In this document: in pieces, positions 51,120 to 58,145 of the stretch
Layout of the letters: the number at the start of each line of letters is the position of its first letter
Numbering within the stretch: position 1 is the first letter of the stretch
Origin: Bacteroidales bacterium
Lineage (GTDB): Bacteria > Bacteroidota > Bacteroidia > Bacteroidales > UBA3824
Length of the DNA stretch: 58,145 nt
Assembly: GCA_016293845.1 (NCBI GenBank)
Contig: JAEDDH010000023.1
Location: 1-58,145 of the forward strand
Reading direction: 5' to 3'
The notes under the pieces: generated by a model
Databases searched by the model: none
What the model was told of the DNA's origin: nothing
What the model saw: only the letters and a program-made list of their open reading frames with translations
Position numbers and translations under genes: made by a program

Positions 51120-53081
51120 TTAGTTATTGATAGTTTTTATGCTCTCCGCATCGGGCGACTTCATTGATTTCAGCGTTACCACGGCATCTTTAAGCAGCGA
51201 TTCGTCGTGGCTGAGGGTTTGGAAAACCCTTTGTATTTGCGAAAGAGATTTTTCACACTCCACAAGTTGAGGTTGAAGGTCGTCTTGGATAACGGATTTC
51301 AAAAGTGTGGTTATTATTTTTGTAACGTTGTTGTTGCCAATAAGTTTTGACAGTTCGGCAGAGTAATGTTGAAAAATCTTGTCGTAAATTCTGTTGAGAT
51401 TGTATTCTATCCTTATTTGAAATCCGAACAGATACCACGGGCGCTGAGGTTCAAATCTTCCACCGTCAAAATCGGCAAATGCAAAAGTGCTGTCTAACTC
51501 GCCTATCTTGTTGGCGTTGGCAGAAATCATGTCGGTATTGAGCGTTATGTCATCATCTTTCAACCCCTCTGAAACCACCTTCAATTCCTCTTGGGCAAGT
51601 TGGATAGCGTTTTTGCTAACATCGTTTTTGTTAACAAGATTATCTAAGTAAGCCTCTTTGAATGAATCTCTTATGTATCTTTTTGCAAACACGCCACATT
51701 CGTTCATAAATTCGGTGAGATATGTTGCCTTGGCTTTAATCTTTCTGTTGTCGTCTTCGGGTTGGATAGTGATTTTGCCGCTGTATTTCTCCGACGATTT
51801 TATATAGTCAAATTCTTTAAAGAGGTTTTCTTTAATCTCTTTGATAAGATTCTCGCTTACTGCAAATTGCATCGGGCGGAATTGATAATTCTCGTATGCT
51901 CGCTTGATCTTGGATATCTTACGCTTCAAAGATTTTTCATCATCCGAAAGTTCTGTCAATCTTGATTTTATCTCCTCAATTTGTTTTTCGGTGTCGGAGA
52001 TGGTGTTGGAGAGAGTGTTTCGCAACACGTCGGCGCAATGTGCTAAGTGCCTGAATCCGCCGTTGTTGGCAATGTCGGTAATCAGATTGTCTTCCATTTC
52101 GGTAAAATGCGAATCTTTCAACAACTCTGATTTATTGGTTTTTAGGTCGTCAACGTTGCCAAGTATTGCATCGTAAGCCATGCCAAGATTTACGCGATAG
52201 GGCTTTATTTCGGCGTTATCCTTGTCGAGACATTGTTTAAAAGCCTTAATACCATCGCGAGTTTGGTTTTGCTGTTCCTTGTCGGTAACTGATTCGTGCT
52301 GCCAATATTTTACGTTCATCACATTTTGCACAAGGCTGTAAGTGCTTTCGTCGCGGGTTAACCCAATGTATTTTAAGTATTTGCCTGCCTCTTTGTTGAT
52401 TGGCGCAACGCTGCTCTGCACAAAAAGCAAGAGGTCGCACTCGTCAAAAAAGGCCTTGTACTTTTCGTTGTCGCGACTTTGAATGCTGTTGGTGGAGTCT
52501 AATCCTGGCATATCCAACAATATGCAGTCGTTGGCAAAAAAACGGCTTTCGTTGTTTTGAGGAACCTCTACAATCACCAAAAGCGGCTCGGCATTGAGGC
52601 AGTTGTCTGATTCTTCTACCTTGCTGCACAGAATCTTGCGCAGATAGTTGTCGTTGAGTTCGTATTTGATAGGTATTTTCGAAAACTCTTTCAACCCACG
52701 CAAACTATCGGTAAGTTGCTGCATAGCAGATTTTTCGTCCATGCCGTCGGGCTTGTAGTATACCTTGATGCATCCATCGGGTTCGGTTTCCGACATTTTG
52801 ATAACGGCAGGTCGCAACGTTGTATCCACACCAAAACCCACAAGACTTGCCTTTCGGGTACGGGCAAGAAGGTCGATGAGGGTTGATTTGCCGGCCTTCA
52901 ACATTCCTGTAACTATTATAAAATGTTTTTCGCCATAAAATTGGTTAACAGCCCTTTCGATCTGTTTTTTTCCCTCGTTCCAAACCTTTATATTATTGTC
53001 TGATACGCCTTGAAGTGCTTCCGAAACGGTTGTAATCTCTTGCAAAAATGCTTCAAGACTTTCTATTTTTTTGCCTTGCAT
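51120..53081 (-). CDS. Dynamin-family GTPase paired with DUF697 protein
   Basis: A 653-residue protein from ATG 53081 (an upstream TTG at 53108 is less likely). G1 is VTGMLKAGKSTLIDLLAR, preceded by a helical lead; DTTLRPAVI is a likely G2; LLDMPGLDSTNSIQS is G3 (DMPG). Then comes a long helical, partly coiled-coil stalk (EKQIEEIKSRLTELSDDEKSL, KISKIKRAYENYQ). The layout is a bacterial dynamin. It is unlike the dynamin-like protein at 27.8 kb beyond the GTPase motifs. With DUF697 it may form a membrane-remodelling or defence pair. No RNA leader of the A/B type precedes it. Confidence 0.85.
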   Translation of the reverse strand: MQGKKIESLEAFLQEITTVSEALQGVSDNNIKVWNEGKKQIERAVNQFYGEKHFIIVTGMLKAGKSTLIDLLARTRKASLVGFGVDTTLRPAVIKMSETEPDGCIKVYYKPDGMDEKSAMQQLTDSLRGLKEFSKIPIKYELNDNYLRKILCSKVEESDNCLNAEPLLVIVEVPQNNESRFFANDCILLDMPGLDSTNSIQSRDNEKYKAFFDECDLLLFVQSSVAPINKEAGKYLKYIGLTRDESTYSLVQNVMNVKYWQHESVTDKEQQNQTRDGIKAFKQCLDKDNAEIKPYRVNLGMAYDAILGNVDDLKTNKSELLKDSHFTEMEDNLITDIANNGGFRHLAHCADVLRNTLSNTISDTEKQIEEIKSRLTELSDDEKSLKRKISKIKRAYENYQFRPMQFAVSENLIKEIKENLFKEFDYIKSSEKYSGKITIQPEDDNRKIKAKATYLTEFMNECGVFAKRYIRDSFKEAYLDNLVNKNDVSKNAIQLAQEELKVVSEGLKDDDITLNTDMISANANKIGELDSTFAFADFDGGRFEPQRPWYLFGFQIRIEYNLNRIYDKIFQHYSAELSKLIGNNNVTKIITTLLKSVIQDDLQPQLVECEKSLSQIQRVFQTLSHDESLLKDAVVTLKSMKSPDAESIKTINN

Positions 53082-53151
53082 AGTGTTTTTGTTTAAAATC
53101 TTTGGCAAGTTAAGGATATTTCCTAAAAAAACAAAGGCAAAAAAACGATTT

Positions 53152-53670
53152 TTACCAGTATAATTTTACCAACTTACCATCTTGACATTCGCGGCGCAAT
53201 ATAAATTCACCGTTTTGTTGCTCGTTTCCGTTAAGTATCCACGTATCCTTAACATCTAACACACCCTTGTGTACTCGCTAAAATCCACTGTATCAGCACT
53301 TCCATCTTCAAAGTTGATTATAAAATCATCGTCGAAGTTATCAGCACCATCCAACTCACCAAAACAAAAGTATGACCTATCAATAGCCGAACTATCTACG
53401 AACAATCCTTTAAAGTGTGGCATATAGGCTTTTAAAAGCGACTGTTCCACCTTGTAAGTTTTGCCTTTGTAGGTTAGTGAAGTTGTGTGTATAATATCGT
53501 TGTAATTGTCTGCCACATAATTGGTTTTTAATCCGTATTCAACCGCAAAAAAACTTTAGTTTAATAGGATTCCAATCCACGATAAGATCATCATCCTCTT
53601 CATTCTTGTTGCACGAAGAGAAAATAAGCAACGAGGCAGCAATAGCCGCCATTAAAGTTTTGATTTTCAT
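53152..53670 (-). pseudogene. Small lipoprotein with two frameshifts
   Basis: From ATG 53670: MKIKTLMAAIAASLLIFSSC (lipobox ending in Cys), then NKNEEDDDLIVDWNPIKLKFF. At a seven-T run the frame breaks; six T would continue with AVEYGLKTNYVADNYNDIIH and then TTSLTYKGKTYKV. Near GDFSEYTR-equivalent codons (about 53275) a second shift is needed to reach the clean C-terminus (KGVLDVKDTWILNGNEQQ, then ILRRECQDGKLVKLYW and a TAA ending at 53152). The protein itself is of unknown function. Two shifts argue for decay unless the sequence has indel errors. Confidence 0.7.
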
Positions 53671-53949
53671 TTTATTATAATTTTTGGTTCTTAAAAAATA
53701 GTCTACAAATATAAGCCATTTAATATCTATTACCAATTTTTTTTCTTTTTAATTATTGTCAAATTATATCATATTTTCTTATAATACATAATTTTTTTAT
53801 TATTAGAACTCTAATTCACAATTCTTTTTATAATAGTAATAAAATAAGTAATTAAATATTATTAATTATATGCTATTCCTTTATTAATTTTTATATATTC
53901 TATCCTTTCAAAAAAATCTATCATTTTTTTGAAAATATTTTCTAAAAAA
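53671..53949. other. A/T-rich intergenic region
   Basis: Very A/T-rich, with no gene recognised. It probably holds the lipoprotein promoter and spacer before the small-RNA candidate. Confidence 0.5.
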
Positions 53950-54122
53950 TTTGGATAATAAAAAAACACGATGTATCTTTGCATCGTCATTAAAAAACAA
54001 CAGATAGTTTATAGTTTTAAGAGAATTGAGAAGATAATGACACCTTTTATTATATAATGACAGTTTAATAATACAGTTCACAAAAATGGAGTGCCGACGC
54101 GATGTTACCACTCCGTTTTTTT
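53950..54122 (+). ncRNA. Candidate ~135-nt small RNA with promoter and terminator
   Basis: TTTG at 53950-53953 and TATCTTTG at 53974-53981, exactly 20 bases apart, make a strong Bacteroidota promoter with a start near 53988. Terminator GGAGTG (54088-54093) and CACTCC (54109-54114) is followed by eight T, ending near 54122. No gene longer than a few codons lies between. GTCATTA (53986-53992) can pair with TAATGAC at either 54035-54041 or 54055-54061, giving alternative folds. The next gene, xylB, starts 177 bases later. Confidence 0.65.
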
Positions 54123-54241
54123 TATGTGCATGCTATTATATTTGACTTTGTAATTAATTGAATTATAGTGTATTAATAATTTATAACAATTTACTTTAAA
54201 AATTTTGCTTAAAACTTATCCGTAATTTAAAAAAACGTTAT

Positions 54242-54249
54242 TACATTTG
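54242..54249 (+). promoter_or_regulatory. -7 box for xylB
   Basis: TACATTTG fits TAnnTTTG, 49 bases before the xylB ATG. I could not place a matching -33 element. Confidence 0.45.
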
Positions 54250-54298
54250 CGGTATATAACAGAATTGTATTTTTTAAACAAAATAAAACATTTTAAGT

Positions 54299-55783
54299 AT
54301 GTATCTATTAGGTTTTGACATAGGCAGTTCGTCAGTAAAAGTATCTCTGATAGAGGCCAATAGCGGAAAGTGCGAAGGCTCGGCATTCCACCCAAAACAA
54401 GAAATGAAAATGACCGCTATTAAAGCAGGTTGGGCAGAGCAAGAACCTACTCTTTGGTGGGAAAATCTTAAACTCGCTCTCGCTGAGGTGATGCGTATGT
54501 CGTGCGTTAATCCTTCGGAAATTGACGCTATCGGTATTTCTTACCAAATGCACGGATTGGTGGCTGTGGATAAAGATCAGAATCCTCTTCGTCCTGCTAT
54601 CATTTGGTGCGATAGCCGTGCCGCTGGTATCGGTGCCACCGCACTCAACGAAATTGGTAAAGACAAGTGCCTTGGTAGCCTTCTCAACTCTCCGGGCAAC
54701 TTCACCGCGTCGAAACTAAAATGGGTAAAAGACAATGAACCTGAACTTTACAGCAAAATTTACAAAATAATGCTCCCTGGCGACTATATCGCTATGAAAC
54801 TTACCGGTAAAATTCAAACCACCGTTGGAGGTTTGTCTGAAGGTATGTTCTGGGACTTTAAAAACAATTGCGTAGCACAGTTCTTGCTCGACTATTACGG
54901 TTTTTCAAAAGACCTTATTCCTGAGATAGTTCCCACATTCTCGGTTCAGGGCGAACTTACCGAAATGGCTGCCAAAGAACTTGGCTTGGTTAAAGGCATC
55001 AAGGTGGCTTACCGTGGTGGCGACCAACCTAACAACGCTCTATCGCTCAACGTGCTCAACCCCGGCGAAATCGCAGCCACAGGTGGTACTTCGGGTGTAG
55101 TTTACGGTGTTAGCGAGCAGGTTAAATACGATCCTCAATCGCGTGTCAACACTTTTGCACACGTTAACCATACTGCAGAAAAGAACCGTCTTGGTATCCT
55201 CCTCTGCATCAATGGTACAGGTATCCTCAACTCTTGGCTCAACAAGCAAGTGGGTGCAGGTATGACCAGTTACTCTGCAATGGACACTATCGCAGCCGGT
55301 ATTCCTATTGGTAGCGAGGGACTTAGCATTATGCCTTTTGGCAACGGTGCTGAGCGCGTACTCGAAAACCAAAACCCGGGTGCTGCTGTAATGAACCTCA
55401 ATTTCAACATCCACAAAGCAGCACACCTCTACCGTGCAGGTCAGGAAGGTATCGCATTCTCGTTTAAATACGGAATGGACATTATGAAAACCATCGGCAT
55501 CGACACCAAGGTGATTCGTGCAGGCAAGGCTAATATGTTCTACTCTCCTGTATTCCGCAACACTTTGGCTACCACCACAGGTGCTGCAATCGAACTTTTC
55601 AACACCGACGGTTCAATAGGCGCTGCACGTGGCGCTGGTATTGGCGCAGGTCTTTACGCTTCGCCCGAAGAGGCTTTCAGCAACCTCAAGAAGGTAGAAG
55701 TTACCGAACCCGATGTGAAAAACCAAGCCGCTTATGACGACGCATACGAGGCATGGAAAGAAAAACTCACAAAAATTCTTTAA
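54299..55783 (+). CDS. xylB: Xylulokinase
   Basis: A 494-residue FGGY-family kinase that phosphorylates D-xylulose to xylulose 5-phosphate for the pentose phosphate pathway. N-terminal YLLGFDIGSSSVKVSLIEA is the ATP-phosphate motif. ISYQMHGLVAVDKDQNPLRPAIIWCDSRA and PGNFTASKLKWVKDNEPE follow. GEIAATGGTSGVVYGV and a C-terminal GNGAERVLENQNPGA, IRAGKANMFYSPVFRN and GAARGAGIGAG close the ATP site. It ends 44 bases before the xylA start, so both are probably in one operon. Confidence 0.95.
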   Translation: MYLLGFDIGSSSVKVSLIEANSGKCEGSAFHPKQEMKMTAIKAGWAEQEPTLWWENLKLALAEVMRMSCVNPSEIDAIGISYQMHGLVAVDKDQNPLRPAIIWCDSRAAGIGATALNEIGKDKCLGSLLNSPGNFTASKLKWVKDNEPELYSKIYKIMLPGDYIAMKLTGKIQTTVGGLSEGMFWDFKNNCVAQFLLDYYGFSKDLIPEIVPTFSVQGELTEMAAKELGLVKGIKVAYRGGDQPNNALSLNVLNPGEIAATGGTSGVVYGVSEQVKYDPQSRVNTFAHVNHTAEKNRLGILLCINGTGILNSWLNKQVGAGMTSYSAMDTIAAGIPIGSEGLSIMPFGNGAERVLENQNPGAAVMNLNFNIHKAAHLYRAGQEGIAFSFKYGMDIMKTIGIDTKVIRAGKANMFYSPVFRNTLATTTGAAIELFNTDGSIGAARGAGIGAGLYASPEEAFSNLKKVEVTEPDVKNQAAYDDAYEAWKEKLTKIL

Positions 55784-55827
55784 ATAGAAAATTAAATATT
55801 TTATTAACACTATTAATATTCAACAAA

Positions 55828-57141
55828 ATGGCAAAAGAATATTTCGCTGGAATCGGCAAAATCCAATTCGAAGGCAAAGACTCGAAAAATCCTATGGCTT
55901 TCCACTATTACGATCCTGAAAAAGTAATAATGGGTAAAAAAATGAAAGACTGGTTGCGTTTTGCAATGGCATGGTGGCACACTCTCTGTGCTGAAGGCGC
56001 TGATCAGTTTGGTGGCGGCACAAAAAAATTCCCTTGGAACGAGGGTACAAATGCTGTTGAAATTGCTAAACAGAAAGCCGACGCTGGTTTCGAGATTATG
56101 ACAAAACTCGGTATTCCTTTCTACTGCTTCCACGATGTTGACCTCGTTTCTGAAGGTGCTTCTATCGAAGAGTACGAATCGAATCTCAAAGCAATTGTTG
56201 CTTACCTCAAAGAAAAACAGGAAGAAACTGGCATAAAACTCCTTTGGAGCACTGCTAACGTTTTCAGCAACGCTCGTTATATGAACGGTGCTTCTACAAA
56301 CCCCGACTTCGACGTTGTAGCTCGCGCTATCGTTCAAATCAAGAACGCTATCGACGCTGGTATCGAACTTGGCGCTTCTAACTACGTATTCTGGGGCGGT
56401 CGTGAAGGTTACATGAGCCTTCTCAACACAGATCAGAAACGTGAAAAAGAGCACATGGCTCGTATGCTTACTATGGCTCGCGACTACGCTCGTTCTAAAG
56501 GTTTCAAAGGCACATTCCTTATCGAACCCAAACCCATGGAGCCTTCTAAACATCAGTACGATGTTGACACCGAAACAGTTATCGGATTCCTCAAAGCTCA
56601 CGGTCTTGATAAAGATTTCAAAGTAAACATCGAGGTTAACCACGCTACTCTCGCTGGTCACACATTCGAACACGAACTCGCAGTAGCTGTTGACAACGAT
56701 ATGCTCGGCTCTATCGACGCTAACCGTGGTGACTACCAGAACGGTTGGGATACCGACCAATTCCCCATCGACCAGTACGAACTCGTTCAGGCTTGGATGG
56801 AAATCATCCGTGGCGGCGGTCTCGGCAACGGCGGTACAAACTTCGACGCTAAAACTCGTCGTAACTCTACCGACCTCGAAGACATCTTCATTGCTCACAT
56901 CGCTGGTATGGACGCTATGGCTCGTGCTCTCGAAAACGCTGCAAAACTTCTCGAAGAATCTCCTTACAAGAAGATGAAAGCAGAACGTTACGCTTCGTTC
57001 GACCAAGGTATGGGCAAAGACTTCGAAGACGGCAAACTCACCCTCGAGCAGGTTTACGAGTACGGCAAGAAGAACGGCGAACCCAAACAAACTTCCGGCA
57101 AACAAGAACTTTACGAAGCTATCGTAGCAATGTACGCATAG
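55828..57141 (+). CDS. xylA: Xylose isomerase
   Basis: A 437-residue class II xylose isomerase: MAKEYFAGIGKIQFEGKDS, WWHTLCAEGADQFGGGTK, FYCFHDVDLVSEGAS (the catalytic His-Asp), NYVFWGGREGYMSLLNTD, FLIEPKPMEPSKHQYDVD, NIEVNHATLAGHTFEHELA and GSIDANRGDYQNGWDTDQFP for the metal ligands. It interconverts xylose and xylulose. The ATG at 55828 is preferred over an upstream frame that overlaps xylB. Codon use is strongly biased (many GCT, TCT and CTC), fitting high expression. Confidence 0.97.
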   Translation: MAKEYFAGIGKIQFEGKDSKNPMAFHYYDPEKVIMGKKMKDWLRFAMAWWHTLCAEGADQFGGGTKKFPWNEGTNAVEIAKQKADAGFEIMTKLGIPFYCFHDVDLVSEGASIEEYESNLKAIVAYLKEKQEETGIKLLWSTANVFSNARYMNGASTNPDFDVVARAIVQIKNAIDAGIELGASNYVFWGGREGYMSLLNTDQKREKEHMARMLTMARDYARSKGFKGTFLIEPKPMEPSKHQYDVDTETVIGFLKAHGLDKDFKVNIEVNHATLAGHTFEHELAVAVDNDMLGSIDANRGDYQNGWDTDQFPIDQYELVQAWMEIIRGGGLGNGGTNFDAKTRRNSTDLEDIFIAHIAGMDAMARALENAAKLLEESPYKKMKAERYASFDQGMGKDFEDGKLTLEQVYEYGKKNGEPKQTSGKQELYEAIVAMYA

Positions 57142-57167
57142 TTTTGTAATCCAACTATTTTATAACA

Positions 57168-57204
57168 CAGCCGCAGTGCATTTGCATTGCGGCTTGTTTT
57201 TTAT
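57168..57204 (+). terminator. xylBA terminator
   Basis: GCCGCAGTGCA (57170-57180) pairs with TGCATTGCGGC (57183-57193), 11 bp with one G-T pair, followed by TTGTTTTTT. A strong intrinsic terminator. Confidence 0.88.
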
Positions 57205-57220
57205 AAGGTGAAGTGTAAGG

Positions 57221-57472
57221 TTAATTCACAAAAACTGCGAGATTGTCGTTTCCTTCCTCGGCAGAGGTAATTACATTTATGATTTGCTCATCGTAATCGT
57301 TGATAGCGTTTACAATGTTTACCGCAGTGGGTTCGGCAATATCTGTTAGACATTCAAACAGAGCGTCAAGATTGCCCCCATAATAGTCGGGAAATTCAAA
57401 ATTCTCTGCCAAATACTTGTGCATCTCCTCTTTCCCAGAGATGTTTTCAAAATCGAGAGTTATTTTTTTCAT
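57221..57472 (-). CDS. Barstar-family immunity protein
   Basis: An 83-residue protein: MKKITLDFENISGKEEMHKYLAENFEFPDYYGGNLDALFECL, then two strands ending AVFVN. The barstar inhibitory segment is clear (DYYGGNLDALFECL): the Tyr and the first key Asp (NLDAL) are kept, and the second is Glu instead of Asp. It inhibits the barnase encoded just upstream, from whose stop it is separated by one base. Confidence 0.9.
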   Translation of the reverse strand: MKKITLDFENISGKEEMHKYLAENFEFPDYYGGNLDALFECLTDIAEPTAVNIVNAINDYDEQIINVITSAEEGNDNLAVFVN

Positions 57473-57473
57473 G

Positions 57474-57932
57474 TCAGTATAGTTTTTCAAAAGAGTTGTA
57501 ATGGTCGTTGGTGTAATATATAAGGCCGTCGTTGCTAAATACAATCCGTTTGGCGTTGCGTCTGCCGCCTCCGTAGTCAATGTCACATTCATAATAATGT
57601 CGACCTTTCTGTTTTGGTAGCCTACCTTCAAAATTGCCAAATTTATCGCCGCCGATGCTTTTACCCGGGGCTACCTTGTGCAGATTGCCCTGTTGACTTA
57701 CCCATCCAAGGCTTTGAGCCTCCTTTTTGGTGATATAGTTTTTGGGTAGATGACTATAAGTGTGGATATATAGAGCCACATTGTCCTTGTCGGTATAACA
57801 ACCATCAGCATCAATTGATTGCAAAATTGTTTCTACAACCTTTGTATCTGTTTTTGAATCGGTTTTGTTGCCACACGAAACAATAAAGGCAAACAACAAA
57901 AACAATAATAAATGTATTAGTTTCTTCATCAT
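57474..57932 (-). CDS. Barnase-type ribonuclease, lipoprotein signal
   Basis: A 152-residue protein from ATG 57932: MMKKLIHLLLFLLFAFIVSC is a lipoprotein signal with the lipobox Cys at 20. The mature part is a complete microbial ribonuclease of the barnase family. The catalytic Glu is in YECDIDYGGGRRN, the Arg in RRNAKRIVFS and the His in YTNDHYNSFEKLY. The longer start at 58022 is excluded because a TATCTTTG -7 box lies at 57948-57955 on this strand. Lipid anchoring with a cytoplasmic barstar partner suggests a toxin delivered to neighbours or held at the cell envelope. Confidence 0.88.
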   Translation of the reverse strand: MMKKLIHLLLFLLFAFIVSCGNKTDSKTDTKVVETILQSIDADGCYTDKDNVALYIHTYSHLPKNYITKKEAQSLGWVSQQGNLHKVAPGKSIGGDKFGNFEGRLPKQKGRHYYECDIDYGGGRRNAKRIVFSNDGLIYYTNDHYNSFEKLY

Positions 57933-58092
57933 CTGGTAATTTTTCTCCAAAGATACGACATTTTCTGATACGTGTATTTCGTTTTTGCATAAATTCTTTT
58001 GATTTTTTTCTTTCTGTAACATTCTCTCTTACAGTTTATCCAAAAAAAGTGCGTAAAACACGTAAAAAAACACAAAAAAAGATTCTAAATAA

Positions 58093-58124
58093 TTTGGAGG
58101 AAGTCTAAAAACGTCTTACCTTTG
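58093..58124 (+). promoter_or_regulatory. Strong promoter at right edge
   Basis: TTTG at 58093-58096 and TACCTTTG at 58117-58124, exactly 20 bases apart, give a consensus Bacteroidota promoter. It points out of the window to a gene not seen here. Confidence 0.75.
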
Positions 58125-58145
58125 CACCCGCAAACGAAAAAAAAC

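Noticed and set aside
55813..57105. 430-codon open frame on the minus strand opposite xylA
   Set aside because: It is a mirror of xylA's strongly biased codons. It has no domain, promoter or start context, and xylA is beyond doubt.
1..58145. tRNA, rRNA and tmRNA genes
   Set aside because: No cloverleaf, rRNA or tmRNA signatures were recognised on either strand, though an automated scan was not possible.

Overview
The window looks like a Bacteroidota (Bacteroidales-type) chromosome segment. Signs are the TAnnTTTG -7 promoter boxes throughout, A/T-rich leaders without Shine-Dalgarno (SD) sites in front of most genes, lipoprotein signals ending in SSC or ASC, a carboxypeptidase-regulatory-domain outer-membrane beta-barrel protein, and a xylB-xylA pair. 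Most of it is an accessory or defence island. Housekeeping genes lie mainly at 37.1-39.5 kb, 47.4-49.3 kb and 54.3-57.1 kb.

Region 1 (1-17.8 kb) is a broken YoeB-type toxin module followed by a type III (III-D-like) CRISPR-Cas locus. The minus-strand adaptation half encodes Cas1, a CRISPR-associated primase-polymerase, a Cas2 with an N-terminal extension, and a repeat protein ending in a cold-shock/S1-like domain. The plus-strand half encodes an HD-less Cas10 with an intact GGDD cyclase site, several RAMP proteins (including Csx10 and a TIGR03986-type protein), a small DUF697-like membrane protein, a WYL regulator, a Card1/Can2-like CARF nuclease, a Csx1/Csx2-like CARF-HEPN RNase, a small possible ring nuclease, Cas6 and a small HARE-HTH protein. 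No array lies inside the locus. The first ~37 bases of the window may be the edge of one. The expected logic is target RNA binding, cyclic oligoadenylate synthesis by Cas10, then activation of the CARF effectors.

Region 2 (17.8-27.4 kb) holds a lipoprotein carboxylesterase, a P-loop kinase whose Walker A is deleted, an AAA-like ATPase/nuclease with a paralog at 45.7 kb, an outer-membrane barrel protein, a PIN-domain toxin with a 46-residue partner, a deleted glutathione peroxidase and a doubly broken ATPase-DUF234 gene between repeats.

Region 3 (27.4-32.7 kb) is a three-gene dynamin-like GTPase / P-loop GTPase / Ig-domain membrane protein operon. Region 4 (39.5-45.7 kb) is a methylase/helicase restriction system carrying a frameshifted kinase-like gene between 65-bp direct repeats. 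Both operons are preceded by the same kind of RNA leader: a pseudoknot plus stacked helices whose 3' strands are also the 5' strand of a terminator hairpin. The two copies share architecture and show compensatory base changes. I do not recognise this element, and it is the strongest candidate here for something undescribed.

The rest includes an MqsA/DUF4258 module, an AlbA-2 (Schlafen-like) ATP-binding protein, a TPR membrane regulator, two phasins with a UbiB-family protein lacking its catalytic motifs, CobW and RluA family proteins, a second dynamin/DUF697 pair that abuts a gene remnant, a candidate ~135-nt small RNA, xylB-xylA and a barnase-barstar pair. At least six loci carry frameshifts, several of them in homopolymers, so either gene decay or base-calling error should be considered.
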